A model generated the notes under the pieces. The model made no database searches and was not told where the DNA came from. It saw only the letters and a program-made list of their open reading frames with translations. Positions 16,516 through 26,553 of a DNA stretch of 64,000 nucleotides are shown one piece after another. The DNA is from Nonomuraea sp. SYSU D8015 (GTDB lineage: Bacteria > Actinomycetota > Actinomycetes > Streptosporangiales > Streptosporangiaceae): NCBI RefSeq assembly GCF_008065375.1, contig NZ_VJYI01000018.1, positions 163,932 to 227,931 of the forward strand. The letters run 5' to 3'. Positions within the stretch are counted from its first letter, which is position 1, and every line of letters starts with the position of its first letter. A program made the translations under genes and the position numbers.

Positions 16516-17469
16516 TCAGGGGCCTCCGGTTCCCGCCTCGGTCCGCCGCCAGGCGTCGGCTCCGGCCCGGTATTCCTGCGGACTGATCCCCCGCACCCGT
16601 TTGAAGGCCGCGCTCAGCGCGAACGGGCTGCCGTACCCGACCTTCCTGGCCACCGAGCCGACCGTGGCGTCGGGCTCGCGCAGCAGGTCGGCGGCCAGCG
16701 CGAGGCGCCAGTCGGTGAGGAAGGCCATCGGCGGCTCGCCGACCAGCTCGGTGAAGCGCCGGGCCAGCGACGCCCTGGACACCCCCACCTCGGCGGCGAG
16801 GGACGCGACGGTCCATGGGTGGGCGGGGTTGTTGTGCAGCATGCGCATGGCCTTGCCGACCACGGGGTCGCCCATGGCGCGATACCAGGCCGGCGCCTCG
16901 TGGGTGGCGAACCACGAGCGCAGCACCGCGATGAGCAGCAGGTCGAGCAGCCGGTCCAGGACCGCCTCCTGCCCGGGCTCGTCCTTGACGATCTCGGCTC
17001 CGAGCAGTGAGATGAGCGGCCCGCCCGGCTGGACGATCAGCGGGGGCAGCGCCTCGAGCAGCCGCCTGCTGACCTCGCCCTCCATCGAGTACGCCCCGAT
17101 CAGCATCACGGTCTCCCCGTTGGGGTCATTGCCCCACGACCGCACGCCCAGATCCATGGCCTGGCTGAGGGACTCGCCGTCGGGCGTGGTGCAGTGCTGG
17201 CCGGGGTGGACGACGACCTGCGGCTCGGTGGCGGGGTCATCGGCCACGACGTACGGATCCGGCCCCCGGTTGATCATCACCTCGCCGGGACGCACGTGTA
17301 CGGGCTCACCCTTCTCGGGCACCACCCACGCGCCCCCGCGCACCACCGCCGTCAACGCCAGCGGCGACTCGTCCTGGATGCGTATCGACCAGGGCGAATC
17401 CATGATGCAGCGGAGCAGGAAGGCGCCACGGGCGCGCGGCCCGTCGAGCAACGCCGCCAGCTGATCCAT
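16516..17469 (-). CDS. AraC family transcriptional regulator (cupin + HTH)
   Basis: The 317-residue regulator has an N-terminal cupin ligand domain of the AraC_binding_2/Cupin_6 type (residues 1-190) and a C-terminal double helix-turn-helix (ASLAAEVGVSRASLARRF and VGSVARKVGYGSPFALSAAF, about residues 220-305). It diverges from the NmrA gene at 17545 with 75 bp between them. In many actinomycetes this pairing means the AraC protein regulates the adjacent oxidoreductase. Confidence 0.9.
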   Translation of the reverse strand: MDQLAALLDGPRARGAFLLRCIMDSPWSIRIQDESPLALTAVVRGGAWVVPEKGEPVHVRPGEVMINRGPDPYVVADDPATEPQVVVHPGQHCTTPDGESLSQAMDLGVRSWGNDPNGETVMLIGAYSMEGEVSRRLLEALPPLIVQPGGPLISLLGAEIVKDEPGQEAVLDRLLDLLLIAVLRSWFATHEAPAWYRAMGDPVVGKAMRMLHNNPAHPWTVASLAAEVGVSRASLARRFTELVGEPPMAFLTDWRLALAADLLREPDATVGSVARKVGYGSPFALSAAFKRVRGISPQEYRAGADAWRRTEAGTGGP

Positions 17470-17544
17470 GGCTTAGACGATCGCATATGGGATTGCGCTT
17501 CTCAACCATGGAGAGTCTTATGGGTATGGCCGCTTACTAGACCC

Positions 17545-18350
17545 ATGACGATTCTGATTCTGGGCGGCACGGGCAAAACCGGCCGCCGCATCGCCGACCG
17601 GCTCACCGCTCTCGGACTGCCCGTGCGGATCGGCTCCCGCTCGGCCACGCCGGCCTTCGACTGGGCCGACCGCTCCACCTGGCCGGCCGCGCTCGACGGC
17701 GTCACGGCCGCCTACATCGCCTACTACCCCGACCTGGCCTTCCCCGGCGCGTACGCCGACGTCAAGGCGTTCACCGAGCTCGCCGCCCTCTGCGGTGTGC
17801 GGAAGCTCGTGCTGCTGTCGGGCCGGGGCGAGGCGGAGGCGCAGGCGTGCGAGGTCCTCGTCCAGGAGTCGGGTGCGGAGTGGACGATCCTCCGCTGCAG
17901 CTGGTTCATGCAGAACTTCAGCGAGGACTTCCTCCTGGGCCCGGTCCGCGAGGGCGTCATCGCGCTGCCCGCCGCCGACGTCCCCGAGCCGTTCCTGGAC
18001 GTGGACGACATCGCCGACGTGGCCGCGGCCGCGCTCACCCAGGACGGCCACGCGGGCAAGCTGTACGAGATGACGGGGCCGAGGCTGCTGACGTTCGGAC
18101 AGGTGGCGGAGGAGCTGTCCCGGACGACCGGCAGGCGGATCACGTTCGTCCGGGTCCCGCCGGAGGAGTATGTGGCCGAGGCCGTCAAGCACGGGGTGCC
18201 CCAGGCGGAGGCGGAGAGCCTGTGCGCGATGTTCACCGAGATCCTGGACGGCCGCAACGCCACCGTGGCCGACGGCGTCGAGCAGGCGCTCGGCCGCCCC
18301 GCCCGCGACTTCACCGACTTCGCCCGGGCCAACGCGCACCTCTGGAAGGC

Positions 18351-18354
<4 letters not shown>
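17545..18354 (+). CDS. NmrA-like NAD(P)-binding protein
   Basis: A 269-residue atypical short-chain dehydrogenase starting MTILILGGTGKTGRRIADRL, a Rossmann GGTGKTGR motif at residues 7-14. It shares overall layout with the 275-1099 protein (C-terminal TGPRLLTFGQVAEELSRTTG corresponds to the TGPEAITLKEK segment there), so the two are paralogues. The open frame extends far upstream, but that part is antisense to the AraC gene. It is probably controlled by the divergent AraC regulator. Confidence 0.87.
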
Positions 18355-19114
<760 letters not shown>

Positions 19115-19115
<1 letters not shown>

Positions 19116-20050
19116 CAGACCTCCAGGCAGGCGGCGAACCCGCCCGATACGGCAACGGGCTCCGGCAGCCGTTCCGTGCACGCGTCCACAGCCTGTGGAC
19201 ACCGGGGCGCGAACGGGCACCCGTCGAACACGTCGTCCAGCGACGGCGGCCGCCCCGGGATGGGACGGATCGGCCGCGGATCCCCCAGCTCGGGCGTGCA
19301 GCCCAGCAACCCCGCGGTGTACGGGTGCCGCGGGTCCTCGAACAGCTCCTTCGCCGGCCGCGACTCCACGACCGTCCCCGCGTACAGCACGTGCACCCGA
19401 TCGCAGAACGCGGCCGCCAGATGCAGGTCGTGCGTGATGAACAGCATGCCGAGCTCCCGCTCGGCCTGTATCCGGCGCAGCAGGGCGATCGTCTCGGCCT
19501 GCGTGGTGACGTCGAGCGCGCTGGTCGCCTCGTCGGCCAGCAGCAGCGCGGGGTCGGCGGCCAGCGCGGCGGCGATGACCACCCGCTGGAGCATGCCGCC
19601 GGAGACCTCGTGCGGATACTGTCGCATGATCAGGGCGGGGTCGCGCAGGCCGACCGCCGCCAGCAGCTCCAAGGCCCGCGCGCGGGCCTTGGCCTTGGGG
19701 CGGCCCAGGGTGAGCACCATGCGCTCGGTCAGGAAGTCGCCGATCCTGCGGACCGGGTTGAGCGACGAGCGCGGGTCCTGGTAGATCATCGACACCTGCG
19801 ACGCCCGCAGGTCCCTGAGCGCGGCCGGGCCCATGGTGAGCACGTCGGCGCCGGAGACCAGCACCCGCCCCGACACCTTCGCGCCGTTGGGCAACAGGCG
19901 CAGCACCGAGCGGGCGATCGTGGACTTGCCCGAGCCGGACTCGCCGACCAGGCCCACGATCTCGCCCTTGCCGACGGCGAGCGACACCTCGCGCAGGATC
20001 GGCCGCCGGCCGCCCGCCTCGATCGTCAGCCCTTCGACCGAGAGCAGCAT
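19115..20050 (-). CDS. ABC transporter ATPase, DppD-like, second peptide operon
   Basis: The 311-residue ATPase begins MLLSVEGLTIEAGG and has Walker A GESGSGKST (about residues 35-43), Walker B LLLADEATSALD, switch FITHDLH, and the C-terminal cysteine domain GCPFAPRCP. The signature motif is VSGGMLQRV, not the usual LSGGQRQRV; VSGGM variants occur in nickel/dipeptide ATPases. Its ATG overlaps the permease stop by one base. Confidence 0.9.
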
Positions 20051-20892
20051 CACGACCCCCTCACGCCCATGCGGTCGGCGAGGCGCACGCCGATCACGTT
20101 GAACGACACGACCACCAGCGCGATGGCCGCGCCCGGTACCAGCACCGGCAGGAACGCGCCCTGCACGATCGCCGGCTGCCCCTCCTTGACCATGAGCCCC
20201 CAGTCGGACGACGGCGGCTGCGCGCCGAAGCCGAGGAAGCTCAGCGTGGCCAGGCTCATCAGCCCCTCGCCGAACAGCACGACCAGATAGCCGACGATCG
20301 AGCGCGCCATGTTGGGCACCAGGTGCCGCACGCAGATCGTCCAGCCGCCCATGCCCTGGACGCGGTAGGCGTCGATGTACGGCTTCGCGCACTCGCCCAG
20401 CGCCACGCTCCTGGTGTATTTGGCGATCGTCGGCGCGTAGGCCAGGCCCAGCGCGATGACGGCCGTGGTCATGCCGTTGCCGAACACGGCCACGATCAGC
20501 ACCACGAACAGCAGGCCGGGGAAGGCGTACATGACGTCGGTCACCCGGGACACGACGGCGTCCACCCAGCCTCGGTGCCAGGCGGCCAGCGTGCCGAGCG
20601 CCACGCCGAGGACCGAGGCGATGGCCAGCAGCGCCAGCGGGCCGATCAGCGACGTGCGGGCGCCGTACAGGACTCTGGAGAACAGGTCGCGCCCCGACTG
20701 GTCGGCGCCCAGGAGGTTCTCGGGGGACATCGGCGCCAGCGAGGCGGCGAAGTCGACCGCGTCCGGCTCGTACGGCGCCACCAGCGGGGCGAGCACCGCC
20801 GCCGCCACGACCAGCCCCAGGAAGGCGGTGGCGAGGCGATAACCGAAGGGGCTCGCGGCCGCCCGCGGCGGCAGTGTCGCGACGGCGGTCAT
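20050..20892 (-). CDS. ABC transporter permease, DppC-like
   Basis: A 280-residue permease with six TM helices, the LLGADQSGRDLFSRVLYGARTS-type loop of DppC and an EAA loop near AYRVQGMGGWTICVRHLVPN. It overlaps the DppB-like gene by 4 bp. It belongs to the second peptide/nickel-type operon and is clearly diverged from the oppC product at 5939-6820. Confidence 0.9.
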   Translation of the reverse strand: MTAVATLPPRAAASPFGYRLATAFLGLVVAAAVLAPLVAPYEPDAVDFAASLAPMSPENLLGADQSGRDLFSRVLYGARTSLIGPLALLAIASVLGVALGTLAAWHRGWVDAVVSRVTDVMYAFPGLLFVVLIVAVFGNGMTTAVIALGLAYAPTIAKYTRSVALGECAKPYIDAYRVQGMGGWTICVRHLVPNMARSIVGYLVVLFGEGLMSLATLSFLGFGAQPPSSDWGLMVKEGQPAIVQGAFLPVLVPGAAIALVVVSFNVIGVRLADRMGVRGS

Positions 20893-21803
20893 GCCCGCCT
20901 CCTCACTCTGGGGTCGATCAGCGGCTGGAGCAGGTCGACGACCGTGGTCACGGCGATGTACGCGGCCACCATGAGCAGCAGCACCGCCTGCGTCACGGGG
21001 AAGTCGTGCGTGTTGATGGCGTTGACCAGCAGGGAGCCGATGCCGTTGAGCCCGAACGCGGTCTCCACGGTCACCGTGCCGGCCAGCATCCCGGCCGTGA
21101 CCAGCCCGCACATGGTCACGATCGGCCCGAGCGCGCCCCTGAGCACGTGTCTGCCCACGATCGAGCGCTCGGACAGCCCGGAGGCGCGGGCGACGGTCAC
21201 GTGGTCGAGCTCGCGCTGCTCGACCATGGACTGCCGGGTGACGCGGCTGATGATCGCCAGCGCCCCGAGCGCCAGCGTCACCGCCGGCAGCGTCAGGTGC
21301 CACAGCGACCCGCCGCCCATGACCGGGAACCAGCCGAGCTGCACGCCGAACAGCGAGATCAGCACGGTGGCGACCACGAACGGCGGCACGGAGGTGGCGA
21401 ACGTCGTGCCCGCCACCACCGCCGCGTCCGTGCGCCCGCCGCGCACCGCCGCCAGCACCCCGAGCGCGACCCCGAAGACCACGAACAGCACCGACGCGTA
21501 CGCGACCAGGGTCAGCGTGCTCGGCAGCCGGGCCGCCAGCAGATCGGCCACCTGGTCGTTGTACTGCAGCGACCGGCCGAGGTCGCCGGTCGCCGCGTCG
21601 CCGAGCCAGCGGCCGTACTGGACCAGGAACGGGTCGTCGAGGTGGTATTGGGCGCGGATCGCGGCGAGGTATTCGGGCGTGAGGTTCTCCTTGCCGCCCG
21701 CCAGGAACGTGACCGGGTCACCGGGCGCCGCGTACGACGCCCCGAAGATCACGAACGACGTGGCGAGCAGCGTGGCGAGCAGCCCGGCCAGCTTGCGGAT
21801 CAC
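20889..21803 (-). CDS. ABC transporter permease, DppB-like
   Basis: The 304-residue permease starts at a GTG three bases after the binding-protein stop. It shows the N-terminal TM helix, a degenerate YAAPGDPVTFLAGG motif (FRLLPGDP class) and the EAA loop VARASGLSERSIVGRHVLRG. It forms the channel with the DppC-like protein. Confidence 0.9.
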   Translation of the reverse strand: MIRKLAGLLATLLATSFVIFGASYAAPGDPVTFLAGGKENLTPEYLAAIRAQYHLDDPFLVQYGRWLGDAATGDLGRSLQYNDQVADLLAARLPSTLTLVAYASVLFVVFGVALGVLAAVRGGRTDAAVVAGTTFATSVPPFVVATVLISLFGVQLGWFPVMGGGSLWHLTLPAVTLALGALAIISRVTRQSMVEQRELDHVTVARASGLSERSIVGRHVLRGALGPIVTMCGLVTAGMLAGTVTVETAFGLNGIGSLLVNAINTHDFPVTQAVLLLMVAAYIAVTTVVDLLQPLIDPRVRRRA

Positions 21804-21806
21804 GGC

Positions 21807-23414
21807 TCAGCCCTTGGCCCCGAGGTCGGCCGCCCACGGGTAGCCCATGTGGACCTGGGAGGCGGGCGGGCCGGTCACCTTGTTGCCGAGCACGACCACG
21901 TTGGGCACCTCGACCAGCGAGATCCACACCATGTCGGCGGTGAAGAGCCGCTGCAGCTCGATGACGTCCTTGGCGCGGGCGGCGGGGTCGGTGGTCTCCA
22001 GCGCCTTGGCCACGAGCTTGTCGTAGTCGGGCGAGCTGAACCCGACCCAGTTGTTGGACGAGCCGGTCAGACCGTTGTCGTAGAAGCCGATGGGGTCGGA
22101 CTTGGTGATGTACCAGTCGTCGGGCACCAGGTCGACCTGGGCGCGCACCGATTCATCAGTGTAGAAACTCCCGAACTCCGACGCCGGGACCGTCTTGATC
22201 TGCGCCGCCAGCCCGATCTTCTTGGCCGCGTCGACCACGGCGTTGGCGATGACCGTGCGGGCCTGCTCGCCGTTGGTCGCCACGATGATCGGCTCCTTGG
22301 GCGACCCGGCCTCCTGCACGAGTTTCTTGGCCTCCTCCAGCCGCGGCGACTCGGGCGCGCCCTGGAGCTGGTCGTAGGCCGACTGGAAGACCTGCTTCTC
22401 GTACGACCACGCCCCGGCCCCGACCGGCACCTTCCACGGCCTGGCCAAGCCGGCGAACCCCGACTTGGCGATGCCCGCCCGGTCGACCGCCAGCGACAGC
22501 GCCCGGCGGATCTTCGGGTCCTTCATCACCCCGCGATCGGTCGGCAGCAGCACGAACACCCGCGTGGTCGGGCCGTAGGCGACGGTGACCGCCGAGTTGG
22601 ACTGCAGCGCCGCGGCGGGACCGGTCTCGGAGAGGTACGCCCCCTGCGCCTCCCCCGTCACCAGGCTGTTGACCAGCGCCGTCTCGTCGGCCCACCGGAA
22701 CGTGACGCTCTTGGTGAGCGGCTTGACGTCCTTGTTCCAGTACGCGTCGTAGCGCTCGATCGTGATCCGGCTGCCGGACGTCCATTCCTTGAGCCGGTAG
22801 GGCCCGCTGCAGGCGTCCTCGTGCCCCGGCGTGCCGTATTCCTTGCCGAGCTTCTCCACGACCTCCTTGTTGAGCACGATGCCGGCGCCGCCGGCCAGGG
22901 CCTGGACGAAGAGCGCGTTGGGCTTCTTCAAGGCGATCGTGACCTGGTGGTCGCCGGTCTTGGTGATGGAGGCGACGTCCTCGAACTCGTCGGACTCGTC
23001 CATGCCGTCGCCGGCGTGCCGCTTCAGGCTCCAGACCACGTCGTCGGCCGTCACCGGGGAGCCGTCGTGGAACGTGGCGTCCTGGCGCAGCGTGAGCACC
23101 ATGGTCTTGGGGTCGGGCTGCTGGGCCTTCTCCGCCAGCCACGGCTTGACCGTCATGTCGGGCTGGGTCTGCATGAGGCGCTCGCAGACGTTGGCCAGGA
23201 TCGTGCGGTTGTCGGTGCCGCCGTCGGCGTCGAGGTCGAGGGTGCCGGGCTCCTCGTCGAGCATCCAGACAGCGCTGTCGAGCGGGCCCGCGGCCTTGGC
23301 GGTGCGGTCGACCAGCGTGAGCTTGGCGGGATCGGGGGCCTTGGTGGTCGCGGCGGGCCCGCCGCAGGCCGCGGTGAGACCGGCGAGCCCGATGAGGGCG
23401 AGTGTCTTCTTCAC
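21807..23414 (-). CDS. peptide/nickel-type substrate-binding lipoprotein
   Basis: The 535-residue SBP_bac_5 protein starts at a GTG at 23412-23414 with a lipoprotein signal (KKTLALIGLAGLTAACGG), lipid-modified Cys18. The family core is visible: LTLRQDATFHDGSPVTADDVVWSLKR-like segment near residue 115 and IRRALSLAVDRAGI near residue 310. It overlaps the C45 hydrolase gene stop by 4 bp (GTGA). It presumably delivers a small N-acylated or peptide-like ligand to the channel; ligand identity is unknown. Confidence 0.9.
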   Translation of the reverse strand: MKKTLALIGLAGLTAACGGPAATTKAPDPAKLTLVDRTAKAAGPLDSAVWMLDEEPGTLDLDADGGTDNRTILANVCERLMQTQPDMTVKPWLAEKAQQPDPKTMVLTLRQDATFHDGSPVTADDVVWSLKRHAGDGMDESDEFEDVASITKTGDHQVTIALKKPNALFVQALAGGAGIVLNKEVVEKLGKEYGTPGHEDACSGPYRLKEWTSGSRITIERYDAYWNKDVKPLTKSVTFRWADETALVNSLVTGEAQGAYLSETGPAAALQSNSAVTVAYGPTTRVFVLLPTDRGVMKDPKIRRALSLAVDRAGIAKSGFAGLARPWKVPVGAGAWSYEKQVFQSAYDQLQGAPESPRLEEAKKLVQEAGSPKEPIIVATNGEQARTVIANAVVDAAKKIGLAAQIKTVPASEFGSFYTDESVRAQVDLVPDDWYITKSDPIGFYDNGLTGSSNNWVGFSSPDYDKLVAKALETTDPAARAKDVIELQRLFTADMVWISLVEVPNVVVLGNKVTGPPASQVHMGYPWAADLGAKG

Positions 23415-24544
23415 GGGGTCACTTCTCCATGGGGGCCGTCGTAGAGGTTCCATGGCACGCGCTCGTACTCGTGGTCACAGGGCGTGCCGGCCGCGATCAA
23501 GTAGTCGCCCGTGGTGAGGTCGACGCAGCTCGACAGCAGGGTCGCCCACCGTTTGACGGGGGGCTGGGTCGGGTCGGGATGGGTGCAGAGGGACTCGGGA
23601 TAACCCAGGTGGTCGGACATGGCGAGCTTGATCCGCTTACGGGCCTCGTCGGTGCCCGACGCCTCGCGCACGGCGCGCAGCCCGCCCTCGGCGCGCGGCA
23701 CCCGGAACAGCGAGTCGGCCGAGCCCGGGCGGTAGGTCGCGGCCAGTTGCGGCGGGACGAACGCCTGGTAGTGGTTGCCGTGGACGAGCAGGCCGTCGGT
23801 CGGATACATCCAGCCGACCGCGCCGGGCGTGGTCTCCAGGTCGATCGCGAACCCCTCGCGGTGGGTGATCAGCGCGTTGCTGGCGATGTGGGCCCGCGAC
23901 TTGGTCAGCGCCTCCAGCGCGGCGTTGAGGTTGCCGCTGTCGAGCACCCGGCGCCTGATCAGCGTCTGCGGCACGCCGATCGCGTCGTCGAAACGGCCGC
24001 CGAGCCCGTTGGCGTTGAGCGCGATGCCCGCCGAGTTGGCCCCCTGCCGCCCGACCTGCCCCGCCTCCACGTGCATGATCACCGTCGGCTTGCCGGGCTG
24101 GACGACCCTGAGCACCATGAGCGTGTCGGACACGCCGTCGCGCCAGTCCCAGTTCTGCCCCGCGTAGACGTGGCCGTCGCCGGCGGCCTCCCCCATCAGC
24201 GCGAACGACGTGCAGCCCTCCGGCTCCATGGCGCTGAAGGTGGTGTCGTAAATGATCTCACCGCGCGCGTTGAGCGCCAGGACGTCGAGGAACCGGACGC
24301 CGGCGCCCTCGGCGACGCCCTCCATCTCCTCGACCAGCTCGGGCGCGAACGCCTTGCTGGGCTCCACCCAGCCTGCCGCCCGGCCGACGACCTGCTCCCA
24401 GGTCAGGCCGCTGGAGTGGGCGAACGCCTCGGCGTAGTAGGCCAGCGCGCGCTCGACGCGGTCGCGGGCCTGCTCGCCGTATTGGCGGCCGCGTTCACGC
24501 GGGGATCCGGAGATCTCGACGAGAGGCAGGGATGTGAGACTCAA
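23411..24544 (-). CDS. C45 family acyltransferase/peptidase (penicillin acyltransferase-like)
   Basis: A 377-residue Ntn-hydrolase of the C45 (isopenicillin N acyltransferase) family. The autocleavage site EGCTSFAL puts the catalytic N-terminal Cys at residue 111 after Gly110, comparable with Gly-Cys in fungal IAT. The following GQNWDW and the SNALITHREGFAIDLE stretch fit the Ntn core. No signal peptide, so it acts in the cytoplasm. The first gene of the operon, starting at TTG with AAGGAG upstream, it is coupled to the ABC transporter genes. It likely hydrolyses or transacylates the imported amide; the substrate is unknown. Confidence 0.85.
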   Translation of the reverse strand: MSLTSLPLVEISGSPRERGRQYGEQARDRVERALAYYAEAFAHSSGLTWEQVVGRAAGWVEPSKAFAPELVEEMEGVAEGAGVRFLDVLALNARGEIIYDTTFSAMEPEGCTSFALMGEAAGDGHVYAGQNWDWRDGVSDTLMVLRVVQPGKPTVIMHVEAGQVGRQGANSAGIALNANGLGGRFDDAIGVPQTLIRRRVLDSGNLNAALEALTKSRAHIASNALITHREGFAIDLETTPGAVGWMYPTDGLLVHGNHYQAFVPPQLAATYRPGSADSLFRVPRAEGGLRAVREASGTDEARKRIKLAMSDHLGYPESLCTHPDPTQPPVKRWATLLSSCVDLTTGDYLIAAGTPCDHEYERVPWNLYDGPHGEVTP

Positions 24545-24572
24545 TGGTGCTCCTTGGACCGGCCCGAAACCC

Positions 24573-24642
24573 TGTAACGTTCATTTCAGGAGGCGGCGAG
24601 TCTTGTAGCGGTCGTTTCCAAGTCAGAGTAATGAGCGCTACA
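24573..24642. promoter_or_regulatory. three-copy operator-like element between C45 operon and RpiR gene
   Basis: Two direct copies (TGTAACGTTCATTTCA at 24573-24588, TGTAGCGGTCGTTTCC at 24604-24619) are 31 bp apart, about three helical turns. A third, inverted copy reads TGTAGCGCTCATTAC on the minus strand (24628-24642). Shared core: TGTARCGNTCRTT. They fill the 116-bp divergent region, so the RpiR protein at 24661 is the obvious candidate to bind them and control both directions. Confidence 0.7.
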
Positions 24643-24660
24643 CAGGAGTCAAGGACCGTA

Positions 24661-25542
24661 ATGGAAAATTCACACAGTCCGATCGAGCAGCTCAGGGCCA
24701 TGGTCCGGCAGCTGTGGGAGGAGTTGTCGCCTGCCGAACGGGCCGTGTGCCACTATCTGATCTCCGCCTCGCCCGAGCAGATTCTCTTCGCCAGCGCGCA
24801 GGAGCTGGGCAACGCGACCGGCACCAGCAACGCCACCGTGGTCCGCACGATGCAGCGGCTGGGCTTCGGCGGCCTGCCGGGGCTGAAGCGGGCGCTGGCG
24901 GCCGAGTTCACCTCGGCGGTGGCCCCCGACGTGCGGCTCAGGCAGCGCATCGCCCACGCCGGGCAGGACCTCACGGGCATTTGGGAGCGGGTCTTCGACG
25001 AGGCCCGCGAGCGGGTCGACCACTGCCGGCGGCTGCTCGACGCCGAGGCGTTCAAGAAGGCCGTCGAGCTGCTGGTCAACGCGCCCGCGGTGCTGGTGTT
25101 CGGCACCGGCGCCTCCGAGCCGGCCGCCCGGCATCTGGCGTTGAAGCTGGGGCGCCGCGGCCACCGCGCGCGGGCCACCTCGGCGACGGGCTTCGCCCTG
25201 GCCGACGACCTGCTCTGGCTGGGCCACGGCGAGGTGCTGGTCATCTTCCAGCCCGGCCGCCGGCTCAAGGAGATCACCGTGCTGATCGACCGGGCACAGG
25301 CGGTGGGCGCGAGCATCGTGCTGATCTCCGACGAGCTCGGCGGCGAGTTCGCCGAGCGCGTGGACGCGGTGCTGGCGGCTCCCCACACGCCCACCGGCAT
25401 CACGGCCGAGCCGCTGACCGGCATCATCGTGGCCGACGCCCTGCTGCTGGCCCTCGACTCACTCGACGAGCCGCGCTCGGTCGAGCACTCCCACCAGCTC
25501 AACGCCCTGCGCGAGCAACTCCTCGGCCCCCGCTTCCGCTAG
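24661..25542 (+). CDS. MurR/RpiR family regulator with SIS domain
   Basis: The 293-residue regulator has an N-terminal HTH_6 domain (LSPAERAVCHYLI, then ELGNATGTSNATVVRTMQRLGF, residues 18-75) and a C-terminal SIS sugar-isomerase-like domain (VFGTGASEPAARHLALKLGRRG, about residues 140-270) that in relatives binds phosphosugars. Start is the ATG at 24661 with AAGGAC upstream; an in-frame ATG at 24631 lies inside the third operator copy and is less likely. It diverges from the C45/ABC operon. A strong terminator follows. Confidence 0.9.
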   Translation: MENSHSPIEQLRAMVRQLWEELSPAERAVCHYLISASPEQILFASAQELGNATGTSNATVVRTMQRLGFGGLPGLKRALAAEFTSAVAPDVRLRQRIAHAGQDLTGIWERVFDEARERVDHCRRLLDAEAFKKAVELLVNAPAVLVFGTGASEPAARHLALKLGRRGHRARATSATGFALADDLLWLGHGEVLVIFQPGRRLKEITVLIDRAQAVGASIVLISDELGGEFAERVDAVLAAPHTPTGITAEPLTGIIVADALLLALDSLDEPRSVEHSHQLNALREQLLGPRFR

Positions 25543-25554
25543 CGCCTGCCCTCC

Positions 25555-25592
25555 CCCCTCTCTTCCCGGAGGCCCCTCGGGGAAGAGAGGGG
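25555..25592 (+). terminator. terminator after the RpiR gene
   Basis: A perfect 13-bp stem (CCCCTCTCTTCCC / GGGAAGAGAGGGG) with a 12-nt loop, 13 bp past the stop codon. It lacks a T-tract, as usual for actinomycete terminators. Confidence 0.85.
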
Positions 25593-25722
25593 ACCGCGCG
25601 GGTGGCGGCCGACGCGGCAAGGGCGGGTGGCGCGGTACGGGGCGGGCGCGGCATGTGGTGGGGCGTCAACCCACTACGATCCTTTGAGACTCATCACTCC
25701 CGCGCTCCTGAAGGGTGTCCTC

Positions 25723-26553
25723 GTGATCGGCTGGCTGGAAGCGGTGGTGCTGGGGTTGATCCAGGGGCTCACGGAGTTCCTGCCGATCTCCTCCAGCGCC
25801 CACATCCGCGTGGTCTCCGCTTTCGCCGGTTGGCAGGACCCCGGGGCGGCCTTCACGGCGGTGATCCAGATCGGCACGGAAACGGCCGTGATCATCTACT
25901 TCCGCAAGGAGCTCTGGGAGATCATCTCCACCTGGACCAGATCGCTCTGGAACAGGGACCTGCGCAGTCACTGGGCGGCCCGCATGGGCTGGTACGTCAT
26001 CGTCGGCACGCTCCCGATCGGCATCCTCGGGCTGCTGCTGAAAGACCAGATCGAGGGCGTCTTCCGCGACCTGCGCCTGGTGGGCACCACGCTGATCGTC
26101 TTCGCGATCATCCTGTGGTTCGCCGACCGCACCGCCCGCAACAAGCTCACGCTGGAGAAGCACCTCAGCTTCACCCACGCCATCGTCTACGGCTTCGCCC
26201 AGGCCCTCGCCCTGATCCCCGGCGTGTCCCGCTCGGGCGGCACCACCACCGCGGGCCTCCTGCTCGACTACCGCCGCGAGGACGCCGCGAAATACTCGTT
26301 CCTGCTGGCCATCCCCGCCGTGCTGGCGTCGGGCCTGTACGAGCTGAGCGAGATCGGCAACGGGCCGGCCCCTGCCTGGGGGCCGACCATCATCGCCACG
26401 ATCGTCTCGTTCATCGTCGGCTACCTGGCGGTGGCGTGGTTCCTGCGTTACATCAGCACCCACCGTTTCACGGGCTTCGTGATCTACCGGATCGCGCTCG
26501 GGTTCTTCGTCATACTCGCGGTCACGGCCGGCTGGATCCCGCCGCTGGGGTAG
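25723..26553 (+). CDS. uppP: undecaprenyl-diphosphatase UppP/BacA
   Basis: A 276-residue membrane enzyme that dephosphorylates undecaprenyl diphosphate to recycle the lipid carrier of cell-wall synthesis; overproduction confers bacitracin resistance. Both signature motifs are present: GLTEFLPISSSAH (residues 14-26) and PGVSRSGGTTTAG (about 166-178), together with seven to eight TM helices. Start is the GTG at 25723, matching the family N-terminus (GWLEAVVLGLIQG). The 3' end overlaps the convergent membrane-protein gene by 70 bp. Confidence 0.95.
   Translation: MIGWLEAVVLGLIQGLTEFLPISSSAHIRVVSAFAGWQDPGAAFTAVIQIGTETAVIIYFRKELWEIISTWTRSLWNRDLRSHWAARMGWYVIVGTLPIGILGLLLKDQIEGVFRDLRLVGTTLIVFAIILWFADRTARNKLTLEKHLSFTHAIVYGFAQALALIPGVSRSGGTTTAGLLLDYRREDAAKYSFLLAIPAVLASGLYELSEIGNGPAPAWGPTIIATIVSFIVGYLAVAWFLRYISTHRFTGFVIYRIALGFFVILAVTAGWIPPLG

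Noticed and set aside
20323..24570. Very long plus-strand frames opposite the second ABC operon (up to 856 codons)
   Set aside because: They are shadows caused by high third-position GC in the minus-strand genes. Their products are His/Arg/Gly-rich with no recognised fold, while the minus strand has perfect family motifs.
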